This document shows, one piece after another, positions 8,063-14,783 of a stretch of 36,365 nucleotides of DNA. A program made the translations under genes and the position numbers. Source of the stretch: Acidobacteria bacterium RBG_13_68_16 (GTDB lineage: Bacteria > Acidobacteriota > Thermoanaerobaculia > Thermoanaerobaculales > Thermoanaerobaculaceae); NCBI GenBank assembly GCA_001766905.1, contig MEKI01000130.1, positions 1 through 36,365 of the forward strand. The letters run 5' to 3'. A model generated the notes under the pieces. The model made no database searches, was not told the origin of the DNA, and was given only the letters and a program-made list of their open reading frames with translations. How positions within the stretch are numbered: the stretch's first letter is position 1; each line of letters opens with the position of its first letter.

Positions 8063-9316
8063 ATGACTGCGACCGCCCCCCCTCGCACGACGCTCGACCC
8101 CAGCGCACTGCGGGCGCGCTTCCCCATCCTGCAGCGGCAGGTGCACGGCCACCCGCTCGTCTACCTGGACAACGCCGCGACGACGCAGAAACCGGAGACG
8201 GTGCTTGCCGCGATCCAGCGCTACTATTCCACCTCCAACGCCAACGTGCACCGCGGGGTGCACACGCTGGCGGAGGAGGCGACCGCGGCCTATGAGGCGT
8301 GCCGGTCCCGTGTGGCCCGCTTCGTGAACGCCCCCGACGAGCGTGGAGTGATCATCGTCCGCAACGCTACCGAGGCACTCAACCTGGTGGCACGTGCGTG
8401 GGGTGCGACGCTCACTGCGGGGGACGAGGTGTTGCTCTCCGAGATGGAGCACCACTCGAACCTCGTCCCCTGGATCCTCCTCGCGCGCGAGCGTGGGGTC
8501 GTGCTGCGCCACCTCCCGATCACGGACTCGGGTGAACTCGACATGGCGGCGCTGCCCGGGATGCTGTCGCGCCGCACGCAGGTTGTTGCGCTCACCGCGA
8601 TGTCCAACGTGCTCGGGACCATCAACCCGATCGCCGAACTGACCGAGGCGGCCCACCGGGTCGGCGCGGTCATGGTGGTGGACGCGGCGCAGTCCGTTCC
8701 GCACATGCCGGTGGACTTCCAGGCTCTTGGCATCGACTTCCTGGCGTTCTCGGCCCATAAGGCGTACGGACCCACCGGCGTTGGGTTCCTGGTCGCGAAG
8801 CCGGAGCTCTTGGAGCGGATGGAGCCGATCAGCGGTGGAGGCGAGATGATCCGGGCCGTTCACCTCGACTCGGCCACCTGGAACGACATCCCTCACAGGT
8901 TCGAGGCCGGCACCCCCAACATTGCCGACGCCGCAGCGTTCCCGGCCGCCCTCGACCTGCTGGAGGAGCTGGGCATGGACGCGGTGCGGGCACACGAGCA
9001 CGACCTTGTCCGGTACGCCCTCGAGCGCCTGCGCTCGCTGGGGTGGCTCGAGCTGCACGGACCGCTTGATCCAGCCAGGCGCGGCGGTCTGGTCTCTTTC
9101 GTGGACCCCGAGATCCACCCCCACGACCTGGCCCAAGTCCTGGACACCCGCGGCATCGCCATCCGCGCCGGCCACCACTGCGCCCAGCCGCTGATGCGCC
9201 GGCTCGACGTCGCGGCGACGGCTCGTGCCTCCTTCGCCGTCTACAATGACCGCGACGAGGTGGATGCGCTCGTTGACGGCCTGATGGCCGCGAGGAAGTA
9301 CTTTGGGGTGGCGTGA
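8063..9316 (+). CDS. sufS: SufS, type II cysteine desulfurase
   Basis: A 417-residue PLP enzyme that takes sulfur from L-cysteine and passes it as a persulfide to SufU. The PLP lysine is Lys233 in FSAHKAYGPTGVGF and the catalytic cysteine is Cys373 in RAGHHCAQPLM, the type II context. The YLDNAATTQKP opening is standard. ATG 8063 is preferred over GTG 8057 because GGAG lies 5 bases ahead; it begins 2 bases after the sufD stop. Downstream the operon is interrupted by a 154-bp repeat-bearing gap before sufU. Confidence 0.96.
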   Translation: MTATAPPRTTLDPSALRARFPILQRQVHGHPLVYLDNAATTQKPETVLAAIQRYYSTSNANVHRGVHTLAEEATAAYEACRSRVARFVNAPDERGVIIVRNATEALNLVARAWGATLTAGDEVLLSEMEHHSNLVPWILLARERGVVLRHLPITDSGELDMAALPGMLSRRTQVVALTAMSNVLGTINPIAELTEAAHRVGAVMVVDAAQSVPHMPVDFQALGIDFLAFSAHKAYGPTGVGFLVAKPELLERMEPISGGGEMIRAVHLDSATWNDIPHRFEAGTPNIADAAAFPAALDLLEELGMDAVRAHEHDLVRYALERLRSLGWLELHGPLDPARRGGLVSFVDPEIHPHDLAQVLDTRGIAIRAGHHCAQPLMRRLDVAATARASFAVYNDRDEVDALVDGLMAARKYFGVA

Positions 9317-9326
9317 GCCGAGACGG

Positions 9327-9430
9327 TAAAGGGTAAAGGGCAAGGGTCAAAGGAAAGACGGGAGACGGGAAACAAGGTGGCGATCGTGGATTTGTTTTCC
9401 CTTTTTCGCTTTCCCCTTTCCTTTTGCCCT
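9327..9430. repeat. Purine-rich heptad repeat and long imperfect foldback
   Basis: The left arm (9327-9376) is built of degenerate 7-base units: TAAAGGG twice in tandem, then CAAGGG, TCAAAGG, GACGGGA and similar. The right arm (about 9391-9430) is the pyrimidine complement (TTTTCCCTTTTTCGC, TTTCCTTTTGCCCT), so the whole can fold into a long imperfect hairpin. It lies inside the suf operon between sufS and sufU. Short purine-rich relatives occur at 673-702. It looks like a non-coding dispersed repeat. Confidence 0.6.
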
Positions 9431-9470
9431 GGTGGAAGGCGTCGCACCTTGAGAGAGGCCCGGCAGTCTG

Positions 9471-9965
9471 ATGGTTGATCGTCCGGAAGTCGCACTCGAC
9501 GAGCTTTACCGCGAGGTGGTCCTAGATCACCACCGGCGCCCCCGGGGCCGGACACCGCTGCCCCGCGTGGACGCCCGCGCCCACGGTCTGAACCCCGTCT
9601 GCGGCGACGAGATCCACCTGCACCTTTCGCTCGACGGAGACCGCATCACCGGCGTCGAGGTGCAGGGGCGCGGCTGCGCCATCTGCACCGCGTCGGGCTC
9701 GATGATGGCTGAGGTCATACCGGGCCACACCGAGGTGGAGGCAACGGCCTTCGCCGAGGTGTTCCGGAACGTGATGCACGGGAAGGTCGTACCACCCGAC
9801 GTGGACATGGGTGACCTCGAGGCCCTCGAGGGGGTGAAGAAGTTTCCGGTCCGGGTGAAGTGCGCGCTCCTCCCCTGGGTCACCCTTGTGGACGCCTTGC
9901 GGGCCTGGCGGAACGGCGCCACGGAAGGAACCGCAACCACCGAGACCGAGGAGGCGAACCCGTGA
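9471..9965 (+). CDS. sufU: SufU, zinc-dependent sulfurtransferase
   Basis: A 164-residue IscU-like protein of the SufU class. Zinc ligands are Cys44 and Asp46 in NPVCGDE, Cys69 in GRGCAICTAS, and Cys131 in RVKCALLPW. The insertion between the second and third ligand regions (about 85-125) is the SufU hallmark. It accepts sulfur from SufS for delivery to SufBCD. The C-terminal tail after 150 is threonine/glutamate rich. The ATG at 9471 lies 154 bp after sufS; the stop overlaps the next start (GTGA). Confidence 0.94.
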   Translation: MVDRPEVALDELYREVVLDHHRRPRGRTPLPRVDARAHGLNPVCGDEIHLHLSLDGDRITGVEVQGRGCAICTASGSMMAEVIPGHTEVEATAFAEVFRNVMHGKVVPPDVDMGDLEALEGVKKFPVRVKCALLPWVTLVDALRAWRNGATEGTATTETEEANP

Positions 9966-10279
9966 ACGAACTGACCGTGGATGCGGTGCGCGAGTCCTTG
10001 CGGCCCATTCAGGACCCCGAGATCTTCATCTCGATCGTCGACCTCGGGCTCATCCGCACAATCGAGGTTTCACCCGACGGCAGCAAAGTGAAGGTCACCA
10101 TGACCCTCACAACCCCGTTCTGCCCCGAGGGCCCGATGATCGTTGAGGCCGTCAACGAGACGCTGAGGGCGCTCCCGGGCGTGCACGAAGCCGAGGTGGA
10201 CCTTCAGTGGAACCCACCCTGGGATCCCCGCAAGGAAGCGTCCGACGAGGTCAAGGCCGAGCTTGGGATCTGGGACTGA
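9962..10279 (+). CDS. sufT: SufT/MIP18-family Fe-S maturation factor
   Basis: A 105-residue DUF59 protein, the family that helps insert or mature Fe-S clusters in target proteins. The signature is RPIQDPEIFISIVDLGLI near the N-terminus and TPFCPEGPMI, in which Cys54 is the conserved cysteine. The tail WNPPWDPRKEASDEVKAELGIWD is typical of SufT-like members. A GTG start at 9962 overlaps the sufU stop, so translation is coupled. It is the last gene of the operon; its stop codon lies inside the terminal palindrome. Confidence 0.9.
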   Translation: MNELTVDAVRESLRPIQDPEIFISIVDLGLIRTIEVSPDGSKVKVTMTLTTPFCPEGPMIVEAVNETLRALPGVHEAEVDLQWNPPWDPRKEASDEVKAELGIWD

Positions 10280-10310
10280 CAATGCCTCGCCCGCGGGCGA
10301 GGCATTGTCA
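10277..10310. terminator. 34-bp perfect palindrome ending the suf operon
   Basis: Bases 10277-10293 are the exact reverse complement of 10294-10310, with no mismatch. The first three bases are the sufT stop codon TGA, so the foldback begins within the gene. There is no T tract. As RNA it would form a strong hairpin suited to termination or 3'-end protection. Confidence 0.7.
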
Positions 10311-10352
10311 CCCTGAGCCCGAGCGCTGCGAGGGCGAAGGGTCTCGCAGAAG
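10303..10352. repeat. Dispersed intergenic motif, TTGTCACCCTGAG...GAAGGGTCTCG
   Basis: After the palindrome the sequence reads TTGTCACCCTGAGCCCGAG, then GCGAAGGGTCTCGCAGAAG. This resembles the 'GTCATCCTGAGCG...CGAAGGATCTCG' intergenic element I recall from several environmental bacterial genomes. The internal CCCT...AGGG arms can pair. Only one copy is in the window, so its dispersed nature is from memory. Confidence 0.4.
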
Positions 10353-10420
10353 ACACGAGGACTGCCCCAGGCGACGCTCAACGGGAATCGGGCAAAGGCG
10401 GGTGCCCGAGCCCGGCGCAG

Positions 10421-10765
10421 TCACGCGGCAGCGAAGCTCGCCACCGCCTGGGTCTCGTCCTCGAAGACCTCCAGAAGGGGCAGGATCTGGCTCACGTGCA
10501 GCGTGTACTTGACGCGGTCCCCCGGACGCAGCAGTTTGATCGAGGCACCGAACTCATTGGCGAGCTTCCAGCTTGCGGCCAGCTCACCCACCCCGGAACT
10601 GTCCATGCGCTTGACGCTTGCGAGATTGAGTAGGATCTTTCTCCACCCCTCCGCCACCAACTCGTCGATGATCTGGCGGAGCAACTCCTCCCCGTCTTCC
10701 GCGACCAGGTCGCCCTGGAGATCCACGATGACCACGTCGTCCGCGTGGCGAACGTCGGCATGCAT
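10421..10765 (-). CDS. STAS-domain anti-sigma-factor antagonist-like protein
   Basis: A 114-residue single STAS domain. The central motif RMDSSGVGELAAS (54-66) carries the serine that SpoIIAA-type antagonists have phosphorylated by a partner kinase. Strand DVVIVDLQGDLV and the helix around LRQIIDELVAEG are standard. Such proteins switch partners according to phosphorylation, releasing sigma factors or other targets; no partner kinase is nearby. The ATG at 10765 lies 6 bases after a TACAAT hexamer with no Shine-Dalgarno, suggesting a leaderless message. It is divergent from the PilZ gene at 10866. Confidence 0.85.
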   Translation of the reverse strand: MHADVRHADDVVIVDLQGDLVAEDGEELLRQIIDELVAEGWRKILLNLASVKRMDSSGVGELAASWKLANEFGASIKLLRPGDRVKYTLHVSQILPLLEVFEDETQAVASFAAA

Positions 10766-10771
10766 GGGCCG

Positions 10772-10777
10772 ATTGTA
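10772..10777 (-). promoter_or_regulatory. -10 element TACAAT of the STAS gene
   Basis: TACAAT on the minus strand ends 6 bases before the ATG at 10765, so the transcript would start at or next to the start codon. No convincing -35 is seen. Confidence 0.45.
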
Positions 10778-10828
10778 GACCGTTTGACACGTTTGGTCGG
10801 CCGACCCCGGTGGCACCAGGCAATCCGC

Positions 10829-10834
10829 TATACT
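10829..10834 (+). promoter_or_regulatory. -10 element TATACT of the receiver-PilZ gene
   Basis: TATACT lies 31 bases before the ATG at 10866, giving a leader of about 25 bases with GGGGGAGCG as ribosome site. A perfect TTGACA at 10784-10789 is too far upstream to be its -35. Confidence 0.45.
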
Positions 10835-10865
10835 TGAGGCGAACGCAAGGGGGAGCGAGCGGAAC

Positions 10866-11609
10866 ATGTACGGGGCGCAGCGCAACACGCTGGCGGTGGC
10901 CCTGCAGAGCCAGGTCTTCGAGGGCGTCGCCAGGGTTCTCCGTGCCAACCAGTTCCATGCCGAGTACGAGGCGACGGCCACAACCGCCCTGGAAACGACC
11001 GGCCTCCTTGCCTTCGACGCGATTCTGGCCGGTTACCCCCTGCCCGACATGCCCATGCAGGCGTTCCTCGACGCGGTGCGCAGGGAGGACTCCCCATGCC
11101 GCTCGGCGGGGCTCATCCTGCTGGTCGGCCAGGACGCTCTCGAGGAGACCCAGCGCTTCGTGGGCCGGGGTGCCAACCGCGTCCTGACGGTGGAGGAGTT
11201 CATGGCGCGGCTGCCTCACGTTCTCCTCCGCCTGCTCGAAGTTCCACCACGCGTCGCGGTTCGGCGCAATCTGCGCCTCAAAGTGTCGCTCTCGCCGAGC
11301 AGCACCCACGTCACCTGCCAAAGCGAAAACATCTCCACCACCGGCATGCTGGTCAGGACCGACCGCAGCTACCCGATCGGCACCCAACTGGGGTTCGAAA
11401 TGGCGCTGCCGGGGGACAGCTCGCCGGTGCGTGGCTACGCGGTGGTCGTTCGCCACACCATGGCGGATCGCGAGCCGGTGAGCGGCTTTGCCGTCCAGTT
11501 CGCGTCGTTCTCGGGCGAGGACAAGGTGCGCTTCGAGACCCTCCTCCGCAGGCTCTTAAGCTCCTCCGATTCCTCCGAGGCGCAGGTGCAGCTCGCACCC
11601 CGCGAGTAG
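10866..11609 (+). CDS. Receiver-like/PilZ two-domain protein, copy 1
   Basis: A 247-residue cytoplasmic protein. Residues 1-125 look like a response-regulator receiver fold, but the phosphoacceptor aspartate is replaced: the segment FDAILAGYPLPDMP (50-63) has Gly56 where LLD would be expected, so phosphorylation is unlikely. Residues 130-235 form a PilZ domain with both c-di-GMP motifs, RRNLR (133-137) and NISTTG (155-160). It should bind c-di-GMP and relay it through the receiver-like part. A gap-free paralogue over the first 160 residues is at 14061-14759. The tail after 230 is serine/glutamate rich. Confidence 0.85.
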   Translation: MYGAQRNTLAVALQSQVFEGVARVLRANQFHAEYEATATTALETTGLLAFDAILAGYPLPDMPMQAFLDAVRREDSPCRSAGLILLVGQDALEETQRFVGRGANRVLTVEEFMARLPHVLLRLLEVPPRVAVRRNLRLKVSLSPSSTHVTCQSENISTTGMLVRTDRSYPIGTQLGFEMALPGDSSPVRGYAVVVRHTMADREPVSGFAVQFASFSGEDKVRFETLLRRLLSSSDSSEAQVQLAPRE

Positions 11610-11652
11610 TCTGAGCGCCCTCCCGGTCGTATCCCAAGCCGACACCGCGTGT

Positions 11653-11658
11653 TAGACT
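11653..11658 (+). promoter_or_regulatory. -10 element TAGACT of the GT-C gene
   Basis: TAGACT lies 12 bases before the ATG at 11671, so the leader would be about 5-6 bases and too short for a ribosome site, which is also absent. Confidence 0.4.
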
Positions 11659-11670
11659 GCTAGCCGAGCA

Positions 11671-13107
11671 ATGCCTCCGCCGATGCCCGATACTCCCCCG
11701 TCTGCGACAGGAGACCCTGCGCCCCGATCCATCCTGCTCGCCCCCGTTCTCGTCTTCGTGGCCGCCCTGGCTGCCTACCTCGCAGTGCCGTGCGAGCGCG
11801 CCTCCGACGACAACTACGGTTCCGAGCTGACCGCCTACTCCCTCGTCACCGGCCACTGGGGGGACCTCGACGCCTTGCGCCCGTACCTCGCCTCGCCGAT
11901 CCTCCAGCACCGCTGTACGGTTCTCGAGACTCGGGACGGACGGCTCGTCGCCGGTACCGGCTTCGGCGTGGCGCTGGCGCTGGTACCGGCCTACGCGCTG
12001 GCCCACGCCCTCGGGCTGCCCCCCGAGGTCGTGCTGTCGGATCGCTTCAACCAACTGTTCGCCGCGGTCTGGTGCGCCCTCGCCGTGGCGTTCTTCCTCG
12101 CCACGGTCCGAAAGCTCCGTGACCCGTGGGCGGCGTGGTTCTCCACGGCCGCCTTCGCCTTAGGCTCCTCGCTCCTCTCGATCCTCTCCAGGGAGGTCTG
12201 GCAGCACTCACTGCTGATCCTCCTGTGCGCGGTCGCGGTGTGGCTGCTGGCCGGAGCGGTTCCCCGACGCGAGACGTGGAAGCTCGCGGCGGCCGGTCTC
12301 GCGGTTGGATTGGGAATGACTGCCCGTCCCTCCGGCATCCTGTTCGCGATCCCGCTGGCGTGGGCCGCCGTGCGGTACGGGGGCCGACGCTCGGTCGCCT
12401 TCTTTGCCGGTCTCGCGCCCTGGCTCCTCGCGCTCGGCGCCTATAACTGGTGGGAGTTCGGGAGCCCGTTCCGGTTCGGGCAGACCATCATCGGCGCCGC
12501 CAGGTTCGGCACCGCCGAGGGGCGTGTCTTCGCGCTCACGCCGTTCGCCTCGCTGTCCGGTGCGCTCGTCTCCCCGGGCAGGGGGTTTTTCGTGTTCTCC
12601 CCGGTGTTCGCGCTGGCGGTGGCCCTGCTGCCGCTGGTCCTCCTCAGCGGCCGTTCACGAAGCGTGTCGAGCCAGGATCCCGGATACGACGCGCTCCGCC
12701 CGCTCGCCGGGCCGGCCCTGGCCATCATCCTGCTCAACTTTGCCGGCACCGCGGCCTGGAAGGAGTGGGCCGGGGGTTGGACCTACGGCCCGCGCTACAC
12801 CTCAGACCCCCTGGTCTTCTGGGGCCTGTTGCTCGCCCTTGGCCTGCACGCGGCCCGCACCCTGGCGCCACGGTGGCGGCGCCTGGTGTGGGTGGTGGGG
12901 ACCGCCGCCCTGCTCGTGTCGGTCGCGAACCACGCGGCGGGCCTGCTGGTGAACCCGTACGTCCCTTACTCCCACTCCGCGGTCGTGCTGCCCGACCAGC
13001 ACCCGGAGCGGTTGTGGCGCTGGAGCGATTTCCCGCCGCTGTACAACGTGCGGGTCTGGCATTCCCGCAACCTCCAACCGAAGCCGGCGCAGCGGGTGAG
13101 ACAATGA
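11671..13107 (+). CDS. Polytopic membrane protein, probable GT-C glycosyltransferase
   Basis: A 478-residue inner-membrane protein with roughly ten to twelve hydrophobic segments starting at about 20-42. A long periplasmic loop after the first segment contains ASDDNYGSELTAYSLVTGHWGDLD; acidic residues just after helix 1 are where lipid-phosphosugar-dependent GT-C enzymes (GT39/GT83 type) have their catalytic site. Other features are HALGLPPEVVLSDRFNQLF, and an aromatic YNWWEFGSPFRFGQ loop that recurs in this group. The C-terminus ends in a hydrophilic tail. The substrate is unknown. It lies between the first PilZ gene and the duplicated unknown protein. Confidence 0.65.
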   Translation: MPPPMPDTPPSATGDPAPRSILLAPVLVFVAALAAYLAVPCERASDDNYGSELTAYSLVTGHWGDLDALRPYLASPILQHRCTVLETRDGRLVAGTGFGVALALVPAYALAHALGLPPEVVLSDRFNQLFAAVWCALAVAFFLATVRKLRDPWAAWFSTAAFALGSSLLSILSREVWQHSLLILLCAVAVWLLAGAVPRRETWKLAAAGLAVGLGMTARPSGILFAIPLAWAAVRYGGRRSVAFFAGLAPWLLALGAYNWWEFGSPFRFGQTIIGAARFGTAEGRVFALTPFASLSGALVSPGRGFFVFSPVFALAVALLPLVLLSGRSRSVSSQDPGYDALRPLAGPALAIILLNFAGTAAWKEWAGGWTYGPRYTSDPLVFWGLLLALGLHAARTLAPRWRRLVWVVGTAALLVSVANHAAGLLVNPYVPYSHSAVVLPDQHPERLWRWSDFPPLYNVRVWHSRNLQPKPAQRVRQ

Positions 13108-13132
13108 GACTGCGTCTCTCGGTGGTTGGTGC

Positions 13133-13161
13133 TTGGAGACGCGCCACGAACCAAGTAAGCT
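13133..13161 (+). promoter_or_regulatory. Promoter TTGGAG-17-TAAGCT
   Basis: TTGGAG (13133-13138) and TAAGCT (13156-13161) are separated by exactly 17 bases. The predicted start near 13168 coincides with the left arm of the hairpin at 13166-13194, so the transcript for 13208-14038 would begin with that structure. Confidence 0.45.
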
Positions 13162-13165
13162 CTTG

Positions 13166-13194
13166 TGTGGCCGGGAGGGGCTTGCCCGGCCACA
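13166..13194 (+). promoter_or_regulatory. 5' leader hairpin before the duplicated unknown gene
   Basis: TGTGGCCGGG (13166-13175) pairs perfectly with CCCGGCCACA (13185-13194) across a 9-base loop. The ribosome site AGGAGAGGGG follows directly at about 13197-13206, leaving it unpaired. A second inverted repeat, GCGTCTC/GAGACGC, brackets the promoter upstream. It could stabilise the 5' end, insulate the transcript from the upstream gene, or regulate. Confidence 0.5.
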
Positions 13195-13207
13195 GCAGGA
13201 GAGGGGC

Positions 13208-14038
13208 ATGGAGCAGCTCAATCTTGTACTGAGTATTCCCCAGGGTGCGATCACCGTCACCAACCTGGGTATCGAGGGATTTGCCTGGCACCGCCGGCCC
13301 GGGTCCGGCAAGTACTTCCTGGGCCGCACGATCTTCTTCGACCTCGCGCTCTCCAACGGCCGGCCGGACTTCACCTACCTCGACGAGGGTGGCTGGCGAG
13401 ACGCAATGACTGACACTCTCAACGCGCTCCACGCCATGGTCCCCGGCAAGCGCACCAAGACCGCTCTTTCAAACAACGCCTTCTCATGTACGCCCATCGA
13501 CGCGTACCGCCGTTGCTTCCTGGGCAAGACCGGCGGTCAGATAATGGGGATGGAGCGCGCGGGCGAGGTGGCACACTTCGCCGCCAGCGACTGCCACGAG
13601 GGCATGACTCCAGATGAGGTGGCTGGCGCGATAGGGCAGCCAAGACAGGCTGCTCGCCACCCACGTCTCTACCTGGTGTTCTGCCCGGTGGAGTTCATCG
13701 TGCTGTCCAGCCTCACCCCGCCTGAGTACGCCTGGTACTCCACCCACCGGCCCGGCAAGATCTTCCGTCAGGTGCTCTTCACCGAGCTCCGGGCGGACCA
13801 GACCAGCCTGGCCGCGGAAAACCTCTTCCAACAGGCACGTCAGGAGTTCCAGGAGAGCCCCGGCAAGAAGACCAAGACGATCGTGTCCGCGGATTGTATC
13901 AACCGGGTGCCTTTCCAGGCCTGGGTGGGCTACAACCGCGAGGCGGAGGGTGGCATCTACGCCGGCGACAAGACACGCGTGAGCTTGTGGCGTTTCCCCG
14001 CGGAGATCCCGCACGCATGGGAGCGTGCCGAGGGGTAG
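13208..14038 (+). CDS. Unknown protein built from a tandem duplication
   Basis: A 276-residue soluble protein with no family I recognise. Its two halves are related: residues 4-110 align with 154-249. The shared landmarks are LNLVLSIP / LYLVFCPV, EGFAWHRRPG / PEYAWYSTHRPG, TIFFDLAL / QVLFTELRA and, most clearly, PGKRTKTALS (79-88) / PGKKTKTIVS (218-227), then IDAYRRC / FQAWVGY. Between them is a linker with cysteine and histidine (ASDCHEGMTPDEVAG). There is no signal peptide or membrane segment. The ATG at 13208 has AGGAGAGGGG. It is followed after 22 bp by the second receiver-like/PilZ gene, so the two are probably cotranscribed and may work together. Confidence 0.8.
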   Translation: MEQLNLVLSIPQGAITVTNLGIEGFAWHRRPGSGKYFLGRTIFFDLALSNGRPDFTYLDEGGWRDAMTDTLNALHAMVPGKRTKTALSNNAFSCTPIDAYRRCFLGKTGGQIMGMERAGEVAHFAASDCHEGMTPDEVAGAIGQPRQAARHPRLYLVFCPVEFIVLSSLTPPEYAWYSTHRPGKIFRQVLFTELRADQTSLAAENLFQQARQEFQESPGKKTKTIVSADCINRVPFQAWVGYNREAEGGIYAGDKTRVSLWRFPAEIPHAWERAEG

Positions 14039-14060
14039 GCGGACCGGGAGGTCAGCGCGC

Positions 14061-14759
14061 ATGTACGGGGTGCAACGGAGCACGCTGGTAGTCGGGCTGG
14101 AGGACCGGGTCTTCCAGAAGGTCGCGTCCGTCCTCTCCGCCGCCAAGTTCTACGCAGACTACGGGGAGACTGCCGCAACCGCGCTGGAGTCAATTGCGTT
14201 CCTCCCGTTCGATGCCATCGTTGCCGGCTACCCTCTTCCCGACATGCCGATGACCCAGTTCCTCGGCGCCGTGCGCAAGAAGGACTCGCCCTGCCGCCAG
14301 GCCGCCCTCGTCCTGTTGGCGCCCAAGGGTATGCTCGCCGAGGCCGAGGACTTTGTGGGCAAGGGTGCCAACAGGGCGCTGGCCATCGAAGACTTCCCCG
14401 AGCAGCTCCCCCATGTGCTATTCCGCCTGCTCGAGGTGCCGCCCCGGTTCGCCATGCGGGCCACGTCGCGCCTGAAGGTGCAGCTCTCCTGGGGCACCAC
14501 TCAGACCATCTGCCAGACCGAGAACGTTTCCGCCCATGGCATGCTGATCAAGACCGACCATACCTACCCGATCGGCACCCAGATGAGCTTTGAGCTGACG
14601 ATGCCGGGCGACAACAACCCGATCCGGGGATTCGCCGTGGTCGTCCGCCACACCATGGAGAAGCGCGAGCGCGTGACCGGCGTCGCGGTGCGCTTCTCCT
14701 CCTTTGGCGGTGACGACAAGAGGCGGTTCGAAACGCTCCTCGCCAAGATCATGAAGTGA
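14061..14759 (+). CDS. Receiver-like/PilZ two-domain protein, copy 2
   Basis: A 232-residue paralogue of the protein at 10866-11609, colinear without gaps for at least 160 residues and sharing MYG.QR.TL at the start, AGYPLPDMPM (55-64) and HVL.RLLEVPPR. As in copy 1, Gly56 replaces the phosphoacceptor aspartate. The PilZ motifs are RATSR (133-137) and NVSAHG (155-160), so c-di-GMP binding should be intact. GGGAGG precedes the ATG at 14061 with long spacing. It follows the tandem-duplicated unknown gene in one operon and converges on the metallopeptidase gene 24 bp downstream. Confidence 0.85.
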   Translation: MYGVQRSTLVVGLEDRVFQKVASVLSAAKFYADYGETAATALESIAFLPFDAIVAGYPLPDMPMTQFLGAVRKKDSPCRQAALVLLAPKGMLAEAEDFVGKGANRALAIEDFPEQLPHVLFRLLEVPPRFAMRATSRLKVQLSWGTTQTICQTENVSAHGMLIKTDHTYPIGTQMSFELTMPGDNNPIRGFAVVVRHTMEKRERVTGVAVRFSSFGGDDKRRFETLLAKIMK

Positions 14760-14783
14760 CCCAGCGCCGGGCACGGGCCACGG

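Noticed and set aside
7916-9343. A 475-codon open frame antisense to sufS
   Set aside because: The plus strand carries a complete SufS with all catalytic residues; the antisense product has a His/Arg/Val-rich shadow composition.
10784-10789. Perfect -35 hexamer TTGACA
   Set aside because: No -10-like hexamer lies 15-19 bases downstream, and the TATACT at 10829 is 39 bases away; treated as chance.
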